Part shown: positions 7,880-14,369 of the stretch, in pieces | How the letters are laid out: each line of letters opens with the position of its first letter | Numbering within the stretch: position 1 is the stretch's first letter | Made by a program: the position numbers and the translations under genes | The notes under the pieces: model-generated | What the model saw: only the letters and a program-made list of their open reading frames with translations | Told to the model about the DNA's origin: nothing | The model's database searches: none | NCBI GenBank assembly: GCA_029861655.1 | Contig: JAOTZA010000030.1 | Span: forward strand, 1-17,708 | DNA length: 17,708 bases | Reading direction: 5' to 3' | Origin: Acidobacteriota bacterium | Lineage (GTDB): Bacteria; Acidobacteriota; Thermoanaerobaculia; Multivoradales; JAHEKO01

Positions 7880-10288
7880 GGAGGATTTCGCCGGCCGCTT
7901 CCTCTGGCGCCGGTCGTAGCCCGGGACGGCGATCGCCAGGACCTCGTCCAGATGCTCGACGAGATGGAAGTCAAGCCCCTCCTTGAGCTCGGGAGGAATC
8001 TCGATCAGATCGCGGTCGTTCAGCTTCGGTATGACCAGAGTTTTGATGCCTGCTCCTTTGGCTGCGAGAACCTTCTCCTTCAAGCCTCCGATGGGAAGGA
8101 CATCTCCTCGCAGGGTGATCTCGCCGGTCATCGCGACACGCCGATCGACCGGGATGTTGCGCAGTAGCGAAACGATCGCCGTCGCGATGGTTATGCCTGC
8201 CGAAGGGCCGTCCTTGGGTATGGAGCCGGCCGGAACATGGATATGGAGATCGTTGTCCGAGAAAAACCCGTTTTGGTCTCCGAGGCCGGGGAGCAGGCCT
8301 CGGGCAAAGGTGAGCGCCGCCTGCGCCGACTCCTTCATGACATCGCCGAGCTGGCCCGTGAGAAGGGACTTGCCGCTGCCGGGAACCGCCACCGCCTCGA
8401 TAAAAAGGAGGTCGCCGCCGGTGGGTGTCCACGCCAGCCCGGTGGCAACCCCGACACGATTCTGGCTCAAGAGCTCTTCGCTGAAGTGTTTCTCGGCGCC
8501 CAGGAGTTCGGGCACGTTCTTCGCCGTCAACTTGGCCTGCGGAGTCTTGGGGTCTCGCGCCACCTGCACCGCCACTTTGCGGCAGATCGCCGCCAGCTCG
8601 CGCTCTAGATTTCGCAGGCCCGCCTCTTTTGTATAGCCGCGAATGATCTTACGCAGGGCGGCATCACTGACGGACAGTTTGCGCTTTGTCAGACCGTGTT
8701 CGGCAATCTGTTTCGGCAGCAGGTGTCGGCGCGCGATTTGGACCTTTTCGGCCTCGATGTAGCCGGACAGCCGAATGACCTCCATGCGGTCGAGAAACGC
8801 CGGCTGGATGGGCCGCAGTTGATTGGCGGTGGTGATGAACATCACCTTGGAGAGATCGTAGGCGACGCCGACATAGTGATCGCGAAAGCTGAAATTCTGC
8901 TCGGGGTCGAGAACCTCGAGGAGCGCGGAGGAAGGGTCGCCGCGAAAGTCAGTGCCCAGTTTGTCAATCTCGTCGAGCATAAAGACAGGGTTGCTGGTTC
9001 CTGCCTGGTTGAGGCCCTGGAGAATGCGGCCGGGAAGTGCGCCCACATAGGTTCGCCGGTGCCCACGAATCTCTGCTTCGTCGCGCACGCCACCGAGAGA
9101 CAAACGGACGAACTCGCGGCCCAGGGCACGCGCGATCGAGCGCCCGAGAGACGTCTTTCCGACACCCGGTGGACCGACAAAACAGAGGATCGGACCCTTG
9201 GTGTTTGGATTGAGCTTGCGGACCGCCAGATACTCGATGATCCTCTCCTTGATCTTGTCGAGATCGAAGTGGTCGTCGTCCAGTACGGTTCGCGCGTTGT
9301 CGAGGTCGAGTTGGTCCTCGCTGAAGGTCCCCCAGGGCAGCGAAGTCAACCAGTCGAGATAGTTGCGCAGCACGCCGGTCTCGGCGCTGTCCGGATGGCT
9401 CCTCTCGAGTTTCTTGATCTGCCGCTCGAGCTCCTCGAGGGCCTCGTCGGTGAAGCTCTTGTCCTTGGCCAGCTGGCGATAGTTTTCGATGTCGTCGGAC
9501 AGGTCTTCGCCTTCACCGAGTTCGTCGCGGATCGCCTTGAGCTGCTGCCGCAGAAAGTAGTCGCGCTGGCTCTTGTCCATCTCTCCCCGGGCCTGCGAGG
9601 AGATCTCCTGCTGCATGGTCAAAAGCTGGATCTCACGGGCCAAGATGATGTTGACTTTCTCGAGTCTCTCCAGAGGCTCCAGAGTACGTAGGATGTCTTG
9701 CGCTTCTTCGCACTTGATATCCAGGTTACTGGCGGCCAGGTCGGCCAGCCGCGCAGCGTCGTCCAGGTTGGCTGCGATGACGGCGACTTCGGGAGAGATG
9801 TTCTTGCCCAGCTGAACCACCCGCTCGAGGCCCTCTTTGACCGCGCGAACGAGGGCCTCGGCCTGCAAGGACGTGACTTCGGTGACGTCGTCCTCGATCT
9901 GGGTTACGCGCGCCTGAAGAAAGGGCTCGGTCTGGCTGACGTACTCCACCCGCCCGCGGGTCAGACCCTGGACGAGGATACGAATACGACCGTCGGGGAG
10001 CTTGAGCATCCGCATGATAACGGCCGCCGTTCCCAAACGGTACAAGTCGTCCTCTCCTGGGCGATCCACCTCGGCGTCTTTCTGGGTCAGGAGCATGATG
10101 ATTCGGTGTTCGGACAAAGCCTGATCGACGGCGAGGATGCTGCGGTCGCGACCGATGGACAGCGGCAGCATGATGTAGGGAAAGACCACCGTGTCCTTGA
10201 GCGGCAGGACCGGAAGCACATCGGGAAGCTGCAGAGGCCCTTCCGTGGCCGGGTCGCCCTGGAGCGTGAGCTCTTCTGTCTTTGACAT
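7874..10288 (-). CDS. lon: ATP-dependent endopeptidase La (Lon protease)
   Basis: 804 residues, typical for bacterial LonA (E. coli 784). Lon degrades misfolded and regulatory proteins in the cytoplasm as a hexamer. The N-terminal substrate-recognition domain begins at LPVLPLKDTVVFPYIMLPL, followed by the coiled helical region (GEMDKSQRDYFLRQQLKAIR). The AAA+ module has Walker A GPPGVGKT (372-379) and Walker B VFMLDEIDKLG. The protease domain has the Ser-Lys dyad: Ser696 in PKDGPSAG and Lys739 in GGLKEKVLAAKGAG, 43 residues apart as in E. coli (679/722). I chose the ATG at 10288 (MSKTEELTLQGD), 25 nt after the hsp20 stop. The upstream start at 10360 would run into hsp20. The pairing with hsp20 immediately upstream suggests shared control of holding and degrading damaged proteins. 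Confidence 0.97.
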   Translation of the reverse strand: MSKTEELTLQGDPATEGPLQLPDVLPVLPLKDTVVFPYIMLPLSIGRDRSILAVDQALSEHRIIMLLTQKDAEVDRPGEDDLYRLGTAAVIMRMLKLPDGRIRILVQGLTRGRVEYVSQTEPFLQARVTQIEDDVTEVTSLQAEALVRAVKEGLERVVQLGKNISPEVAVIAANLDDAARLADLAASNLDIKCEEAQDILRTLEPLERLEKVNIILAREIQLLTMQQEISSQARGEMDKSQRDYFLRQQLKAIRDELGEGEDLSDDIENYRQLAKDKSFTDEALEELERQIKKLERSHPDSAETGVLRNYLDWLTSLPWGTFSEDQLDLDNARTVLDDDHFDLDKIKERIIEYLAVRKLNPNTKGPILCFVGPPGVGKTSLGRSIARALGREFVRLSLGGVRDEAEIRGHRRTYVGALPGRILQGLNQAGTSNPVFMLDEIDKLGTDFRGDPSSALLEVLDPEQNFSFRDHYVGVAYDLSKVMFITTANQLRPIQPAFLDRMEVIRLSGYIEAEKVQIARRHLLPKQIAEHGLTKRKLSVSDAALRKIIRGYTKEAGLRNLERELAAICRKVAVQVARDPKTPQAKLTAKNVPELLGAEKHFSEELLSQNRVGVATGLAWTPTGGDLLFIEAVAVPGSGKSLLTGQLGDVMKESAQAALTFARGLLPGLGDQNGFFSDNDLHIHVPAGSIPKDGPSAGITIATAIVSLLRNIPVDRRVAMTGEITLRGDVLPIGGLKEKVLAAKGAGIKTLVIPKLNDRDLIEIPPELKEGLDFHLVEHLDEVLAIAVPGYDRRQRKRPAKSSR

Positions 10289-10313
10289 CGGTTTTCGACC
10301 TCGGTCTTCGGTT

Positions 10314-10772
10314 TCAGTCTTCGGTTTGGACACGTACCTGAAAGCTGCCCCGTCTCTCATGGGTCAGTTTGGGCAGTTCTAAGGTCAAGACTCCCTGGGC
10401 AAGTTTCGCCGTGGCGTCGCGTGGGTCTACCGTATCGTCGATTCGAAGAAGCCGCTCGAAGGTCCCGCGGCTTCTTTCCATGCAGTGAAAGCGAACCGCG
10501 GTGTCCTGGACGCCCGTCGGTCGCCGGCTGCCCCGTAGCGCTAGCTCATAGCCGTTGATCTCGATCACCAGGTCGGTAGCCTCGAGCCCAGGAACCTCCA
10601 TCGTGATGACGAGATTCTCCTTGGTCTCGAGAATGTCGACTGGCGGTGGCGCATCGGGCGCGTGCCACCCGGGCTCAGCCAGCTCTCGTGTACCGGCGGC
10701 CTCGTTGAGAACGCGCTCGAGCTCGCTTTGCAGCTGCGAGACGAGGACTAACGTGCTGTAGCGACTAGCCAC
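10314..10772 (-). CDS. Hsp20/alpha-crystallin family small heat-shock protein
   Basis: 152 residues. Small heat-shock proteins are ATP-independent holdases that bind unfolding proteins and pass them to DnaK or proteases. The alpha-crystallin domain runs from about residue 43 (PPVDILETKENLVITMEVPG) to the end. It includes LRGSRRP, FHCMERSRGTFERLLRI and the conserved GVL block AKLAQGVLTLELPK near the C-terminus. A short helical N-terminal arm precedes it. The start is a GTG (10770-10772) lying inside the last codons of nrdR, an 8-bp overlap that suggests translational coupling; no closer in-frame ATG exists. lon follows after 25 nt. No I-x-I C-terminal motif is obvious; the tail is SFQVRVQTED. 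Confidence 0.92.
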   Translation of the reverse strand: MASRYSTLVLVSQLQSELERVLNEAAGTRELAEPGWHAPDAPPPVDILETKENLVITMEVPGLEATDLVIEINGYELALRGSRRPTGVQDTAVRFHCMERSRGTFERLLRIDDTVDPRDATAKLAQGVLTLELPKLTHERRGSFQVRVQTED

Positions 10773-11223
10773 GTTGACGAACGAGCAGGTTTAGCTCTTC
10801 CATGAAGGCGTCGAGGTCTTCGAAGCGGCGGTAGACCGAGGCGAAGCGAACGTAGGCGACCTGATCGAGGGCCTTGAGACTCTCCATGACCATCGCTCCA
10901 ATGTCCCGTGTCGACATCTCGCGCTCCTCCTTGCCGTGCAGAGCCTGCTCCACAGCGTCGACGACCTCTTGCAGCGCCTGGGTCGGAACCGGTCGCTTCT
11001 CGCACGCCTTGTGCAGCCCAGAGAGAAGCTTCTGGCGGTCGAAGGCCTCTCGCGTGCCGTCGCTCTTGACCACCATGTAGGGGATGTCCTCGATTTGCTC
11101 GTAGGAAGTGAATCGGCGGCTGCAGCTCAAGCATTCGCGACGACGGCGGATCGTCAACCCGTCGCGGCTCTCACGCGAGTCGACAACGCGGTCCTTGAGC
11201 TCGTTGCAAAACGGACATTTCAT
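10765..11223 (-). CDS. nrdR: Transcriptional repressor NrdR
   Basis: 152 residues, the usual NrdR length. NrdR represses ribonucleotide reductase genes by binding NrdR boxes when its ATP-cone is loaded with ATP/dATP. The N-terminal zinc ribbon has C3-x2-C6 and C31-x2-C34 (MKCPFCNELKDRVVDSRES, ECLSCSRRFTSYE) with the DNA-binding basic run RRRRE. The ATP-cone follows at ~48-138 (VVKSDGTREAFDRQKLLSGL, RDIGAMVMESLKALDQVAYVRFASVYRRF). It begins at the ATG at 11223, 14 bp from the repeat element at 11238, so its promoter must lie in or beyond that repeat. It heads the nrdR-hsp20-lon-thiL unit and overlaps hsp20 by 8 bp. No ribonucleotide reductase gene is in the window. Confidence 0.96.
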   Translation of the reverse strand: MKCPFCNELKDRVVDSRESRDGLTIRRRRECLSCSRRFTSYEQIEDIPYMVVKSDGTREAFDRQKLLSGLHKACEKRPVPTQALQEVVDAVEQALHGKEEREMSTRDIGAMVMESLKALDQVAYVRFASVYRRFEDLDAFMEELNLLVRQRG

Positions 11224-11237
11224 TTCTAGAAGATCCT

Positions 11238-11403
11238 AGCAGCCCGTTGCAGAAGTCCAGATGGTCGCGCGACGAGGTCTTGCGGTCCGTATGCAAGGCA
11301 CGAGGAGGAATCGATGCGGTCTCATCGTTGACGACGCGTGACGCTCGCGACGCGCCGTGACCCCTTGTCGGCAGGACTGTCTCGACAACTGCTAAGGGGC
11401 TGC
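11238..11403 (+). repeat. Second copy of the MITE-like element, between the GTPase gene and nrdR
   Basis: From 11238 the sequence AGCAGCCCGT...AGAAGTCCAGATGG matches the right end of the 6550-6824 element in inverse orientation (29 of the first 32 nt). The similarity continues with one small indel to CCCCTTGTCG at 11370. Both copies are preceded by CCT on the conserved side. Beyond 11370 the copies diverge. Here TTGTCG (11365-11370) pairs with CGACAA (11383-11388). The segment 11381-11404 read on the minus strand resembles the left end with gaps (GCAGCCC, TT, GCAG, GTC), suggesting imperfect terminal inverted repeats. No coding capacity. The 223-bp gap 11224-11446 also has to hold the nrdR promoter, which I could not identify. 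Confidence 0.6.
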
Positions 11404-11446
11404 CAAGGTGCCAGGGTGCCGGAGCGACGCGCGACGGGTGATGCCG

Positions 11447-12388
11447 TCAGCTTTCGGACTTCATCTTCAGGCTCAACTGGACCATCACCTCTTCGAGGTC
11501 GGGACGCTGGTCGATTTCGAAAGAGAGGGCCTGCGATGCCCTCAGGGTCTTTCCTTCCTCATCGAGTACCTTGAGCTGGGCGTTGATCCTTGCGGCCCGC
11601 CCAAACTCGTCTTTTGGCAACCGCAGGACGAAGTCACGGCGCAGCTTTTGGTCTGCTTTGCGAGTCGACTCTGCCGCCGCTTCCAAGGTGGGTGCGTCGT
11701 GGGTCCCGGCGGCAATGGTCCTTCCGCCGGCGCGCTCCAGGTTGGCCGCTTGGGTTTGTCCGAATTGCACTCTGGTTTCGACTTCACCGGAAGCCGCAGC
11801 TTCCAGTTGACTACGCAGCGAAATGAGAGTGAGCCTGGAGATCGCACGCAGGGTTTCGAATACTCCGAGCCCGGTCATCGCGGAGGCCTCGAAAGCCTCC
11901 CAGTCATTGGTATTGAGCTCAGCCTCGAGCTCTTCCACCGCGGCGATGTCGGGGAGGTCCCGCTTGTTGTATTGCAGTACGACCGGCAGGACGGAGCTGG
12001 AAAGACCGATCTCGACGAGATTCTCTTCGAGGTTTGCCAGCGACTCGGCGTTGGAGTGCATCATGGGTTTCTGTGAGTCAGCGACGAACACGACGCCGTC
12101 CACGCCTTTGAGAACCAGTTTTCTTGTCGAGTTGTAGAAAACCTGTCCGGGCACGGTATAGAGCTGGATACGTGTCCTGAATCCGGCGATCGTGCCGACC
12201 TCCATGGGCAGGAGATCGAAAAACAGGGTGCGGTCGCTCTGGGTTTCGAGGGACACCATTTCACCTCGGGAATCGCCGGTCGTATGCCCGTAGATGTACT
12301 CGAGATTTGTCGTCTTGCCGCCGAGACCGGGACCGTAGTAGACGATCTTGGCGGTCATCTGCATGGTGCTGTAGTTGAAAAAGGCCAT
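11447..12388 (-). CDS. MglA-family small Ras-like GTPase with C-terminal extension
   Basis: 313 residues. The first ~195 closely resemble Myxococcus MglA, the cytoplasmic GTPase that sets cell polarity for gliding and type IV pili. It shares the start MAFFNYSTMQMTAKIVYYG, the P-loop GPGLGGKTTN (19-28), TLFFDLLP, the switch-II variant TVPGQVFY, KLVLKGVDGVVFVADSQ and the guanine-specificity motif NKRDLP. Residues ~196-313 are an extra region. An Ala/Glu/Thr-rich linker leads to a compact charged segment (DFVLRLPKDEFGRAARINAQ, then QALSFEI) that I do not recognise. No mglB/roadblock gene is adjacent. The ATG at 12388 is preceded by GGGTGG. It is divergent from hrcA across 162 bp. Whether it controls motility or another polarity process cannot be told here. 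Confidence 0.88.
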   Translation of the reverse strand: MAFFNYSTMQMTAKIVYYGPGLGGKTTNLEYIYGHTTGDSRGEMVSLETQSDRTLFFDLLPMEVGTIAGFRTRIQLYTVPGQVFYNSTRKLVLKGVDGVVFVADSQKPMMHSNAESLANLEENLVEIGLSSSVLPVVLQYNKRDLPDIAAVEELEAELNTNDWEAFEASAMTGLGVFETLRAISRLTLISLRSQLEAAASGEVETRVQFGQTQAANLERAGGRTIAAGTHDAPTLEAAAESTRKADQKLRRDFVLRLPKDEFGRAARINAQLKVLDEEGKTLRASQALSFEIDQRPDLEEVMVQLSLKMKSES

Positions 12389-12501
12389 AAACCACCCAGG
12401 AGCAGCGTAAAGCGGCGCCGTCTCTGGGTTAGAATAGCCTCCGGGAGGGAGACCCGCAAGAACCGGGTGGGCGAGGGATCCGGCAGGCTCTCGGCCGGTG
12501 C

Positions 12502-12531
12502 GGGCGCGTTCTAGTCGCCCCCTCTTTTTTT
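12502..12531 (+). terminator. Terminator-like hairpin with T-run in the hrcA leader, possible attenuator
   Basis: GGGCG (12502-12506) pairs with CGCCC (12516-12520) across a 9-nt loop, followed after CCTC by seven T residues (12525-12531). It lies about 20 nt upstream of the hrcA start on the coding strand, so it would act on the operon's own transcript. The stem is only 5 bp and the T-run is displaced by 4 nt, so activity is uncertain. Confidence 0.3.
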
Positions 12532-12543
12532 GGAGGAAGAATT

Positions 12544-12548
12544 AGGAG
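12544..12548 (+). promoter_or_regulatory. hrcA ribosome-binding site
   Basis: AGGAG lies 2 nt before the ATG at 12551, in the sequence ATTAGGAGTAATG; a second GGAGG lies further upstream at 12532-12536. It supports the ATG at 12551 over the in-frame TTG at 12530, which itself overlaps the T-run and GGAGG. Confidence 0.55.
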
Positions 12549-12550
12549 TA

Positions 12551-13627
12551 ATGGCCAGAAGAGCACCGAGTCCGGAAGCCCCGGAACTGAGCAGTCGAGA
12601 CCGTGAGATTCTCAAGGACACGATCCGCGCGTTTATCGTCAACGGCGAGCCGGTCAGCTCGCGCTGGGTGGCGAGAGCGGGGAGGAACCAGCTGTCCTCC
12701 GCAACCGTCCGCAATGTGATGGCCGACTTGGAGGACTGGGGGTATCTGGCTCAGCCTCACACCTCGGCCGGCCGGGTGCCGACTCGAGCGGGCTATCATT
12801 TGTATATCGACTCCTTGATGTCTTCCCGCCGCGTGTCCAGGCGAGAACGGCTGCAGATCGATGAGACGGTGATGACCGAAGCCGGCGGCTTTGATCACCT
12901 GTTGGCTTCGACCAGTCAGCTTCTCTCCGACATGACCCATCAAATAGGCATCGTGGTGACCCCGAATCTGGGTGAAACGACCCTGAGGTCGATTACTTTT
13001 GTCAACCTGACAGGTTGCAAGGTGCTGTGCATTCTCGTTTCTACCGGAGGTTTCAGCGAGAACAAGGTCATCGAGACCAGCGGAGCTCTCGATCGCGAAG
13101 AGTTGATCAGAATCTCCAACTACTTGACCGATAACTACAGCGGTCTGACCCTGCGTCAGGTGCGGAATCGCCTGATCGAGGCGATGTCGGAGGAGCGCGC
13201 CAAGGTCGACCGGCTCCTCGGCGATGCGATTCAAATGGCTCAAGAAGTGCTGCGCGACGGGGAAGGTCCAGGGGTTTTTGTCGAGGGGACCACCGCGGTG
13301 CTCAGCCAGCCGGAGCTGGCGGATCTCGAAAGGGTACGCCTCATGCTGGGTGCGTTCTCAGATCACGCATCGCTGGTACAAATGCTCAATCATGTAATCG
13401 ATGGTGCGGGCGTGCGGGTGCTGATCGGAAAGGAATGCGACCTGACTTCCGATCTCGATTTCAGTATGGTTGCAACGACCTATGGTGAAGAGGGGACCGG
13501 GGGTTCGCTGGCGATCGTCGGGCCGTCGCGAATGGAGTATCAAAAGGTCATCCCTCTTGTGGACTACTTTGGCGAAAAACTGAGCCAAGCTCTCGAGCGG
13601 GCCTTTGCGGGTGGAACAGATGTCTGA
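12551..13627 (+). CDS. hrcA: Heat-inducible transcription repressor HrcA
   Basis: 358 residues, standard for HrcA, the repressor that binds CIRCE operators of chaperone operons and needs GroEL for activity. The N-terminal winged-helix domain (~15-80) reads SSRDREILKDTIRAFIVNGE, then PVSSRWVARAG, LSSATVRNVMADLEDWGYL and QPHTSAGRVPTRAGYHLYID. This includes the highly conserved ATVRN and HTSAGRxPT blocks. The GAF-like dimerisation and inserted domains follow (LLSDMTHQIGIVV, VFVEGTTAVLSQPE, MVATTYG, LAIVGPSRMEYQKVIPLVDY). Start chosen at the ATG with AGGAG upstream. It is first in hrcA-grpE-dnaK-dnaJ-prmA and overlaps grpE by 8 bp. Autoregulation would be expected, yet no CIRCE is visible upstream. 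Confidence 0.95.
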   Translation: MARRAPSPEAPELSSRDREILKDTIRAFIVNGEPVSSRWVARAGRNQLSSATVRNVMADLEDWGYLAQPHTSAGRVPTRAGYHLYIDSLMSSRRVSRRERLQIDETVMTEAGGFDHLLASTSQLLSDMTHQIGIVVTPNLGETTLRSITFVNLTGCKVLCILVSTGGFSENKVIETSGALDREELIRISNYLTDNYSGLTLRQVRNRLIEAMSEERAKVDRLLGDAIQMAQEVLRDGEGPGVFVEGTTAVLSQPELADLERVRLMLGAFSDHASLVQMLNHVIDGAGVRVLIGKECDLTSDLDFSMVATTYGEEGTGGSLAIVGPSRMEYQKVIPLVDYFGEKLSQALERAFAGGTDV

Positions 13628-14363
13628 AGAAAGAATGGGCGACGATCAAATACCCGACCAAGGGCCATCGGATCGGGGCGACGGATTCGAGCTGGACTCC
13701 GAAGTCGACGAAAACCTCGAAGAGGCCATCCAGGAGGCCCTCGACGCGGTGGAGGCCGCGGTGAAGCCCGGCAAACCGGAAGAGGCCGAAGAGGCCGAAG
13801 AGGCCGAAGAGCGACTCCTCGACAGCGAAGAGCGGAGCATCGAGCTTGCCGATGAGGAAGGCTCGGCGAACGAGGCCGTGCGACTCAGGCAGCAGACCGC
13901 GGAACTTCGAGAGCGGTCTATCCGCACGCTCGCGGATTTCGAGAACTACCGCAAGAGAGTCGAGCGTGAGCGGGCACAGCAGGATCGTTATGACGGCTTT
14001 GAGGTCCTTCGACAGTTGCTCGATGTGATCGACAACCTGGAGCGAGCGGTGCAGGCCGATGGTAAGCTGGAGGACCTCAAGTCCGGGGTCCAGATGATCT
14101 TGCGTCAGGTCGAGGACGTGATGCGGCGGCACGGGGTCGAGCGAGTGAAAGCGGACGGGGAACTCTTTGATCCGGCGGTCCATGAAGCGGTTTTGCGGCT
14201 CGAGACGAGCGGTGCCGGCGAGCCGTCAGTTCAGGAGGTCCATCAATCAGGCTACTTGATGGGGGATCGGTTGCTGCGGCCGGCGAAGGTGACCGTGGCG
14301 GTCCCTGAGATGGCGCCCCAGGAGGCCGACGATCCATCGGGTGAGGACGCGGGCCGGGAGTAA
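13620..14363 (+). CDS. grpE: Nucleotide exchange factor GrpE
   Basis: 247 residues from the ATG at 13620, somewhat longer than E. coli GrpE (197) because of a long acidic N-terminal tail. GrpE releases ADP from DnaK and acts as a thermosensor dimer. Residues 1-75 are strongly acidic and include a 9-nt tandem repeat encoding EEA units. The coiled coil (~80-130) holds the family block LADFENYRKRVERERAQQ. The C-terminal beta domain reads RRHGVERVKADGELFDPAVH, then EAVLRLETSG and GYLMGDRLLRPAKVTVA. The start overlaps the end of hrcA by 8 bp and has GGTGGA upstream, implying translational coupling. An internal ATG at 13635 is an alternative. dnaK begins 6 bp after the stop. Confidence 0.95.
   Translation: MSEERMGDDQIPDQGPSDRGDGFELDSEVDENLEEAIQEALDAVEAAVKPGKPEEAEEAEEAEERLLDSEERSIELADEEGSANEAVRLRQQTAELRERSIRTLADFENYRKRVERERAQQDRYDGFEVLRQLLDVIDNLERAVQADGKLEDLKSGVQMILRQVEDVMRRHGVERVKADGELFDPAVHEAVLRLETSGAGEPSVQEVHQSGYLMGDRLLRPAKVTVAVPEMAPQEADDPSGEDAGRE
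13779..13811 (+). repeat. 9-bp tandem repeat inside grpE (about 3.7 copies)
   Basis: The unit GAAGAGGCC occurs three times exactly (13779-13787, 13788-13796, 13797-13805), followed by the partial GAAGAG (13806-13811). It encodes EEA repeats in the acidic tail of GrpE. Copies are identical at the nucleotide level, and length changes would keep the frame. Confidence 0.85.
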
Positions 14364-14369
14364 CGGGCG

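Larger units (their letters stand above)
12389..12550. other. Divergent promoter region of the MglA-like gene and the hrcA operon; no CIRCE seen
   Basis: This 162-bp gap must carry both promoters. TAGAAT at 12430-12435 is a possible plus-strand -10 box, without a good -35. I searched for the CIRCE operator (TTAGCACTC-N9-GAGTGCTAA) and related GCACTC/GAGTGC pairs and found none. Near hrcA there is a short GC hairpin followed by seven T residues, listed separately. Confidence 0.45.

Noticed and set aside
7870..7974. Upstream start extending thiL into lon
   Set aside because: The 35 extra residues are Ser/Arg-rich and overlap the lon C-terminus; the ATG at 7869 has a proper ribosome-binding site.
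8696..9691. 331-codon plus-strand open frame antisense to lon
   Set aside because: It lies wholly within the AAA+ and helical part of lon and shows no family motifs.
10289..10360. Longer lon start at 10360
   Set aside because: It overlaps the end of hsp20 by 47 bp and adds residues not found in Lon; MSKTEELTLQGD at 10288 is a normal Lon beginning.
11238..11403. Integron attC site as an explanation of the repeat
   Set aside because: GTTGCAG near the left end vaguely recalls an attC core, but the paired RYYYAAC/GTTRRRY arrangement is missing and no integrase is present.
11399..11413. Minus-strand TGGCAC with correctly spaced GC, a possible sigma-54 promoter for nrdR
   Set aside because: The -24 box is good but the -12 box reads CAGC rather than TTGC, and one half-match is expected by chance in high-GC DNA.
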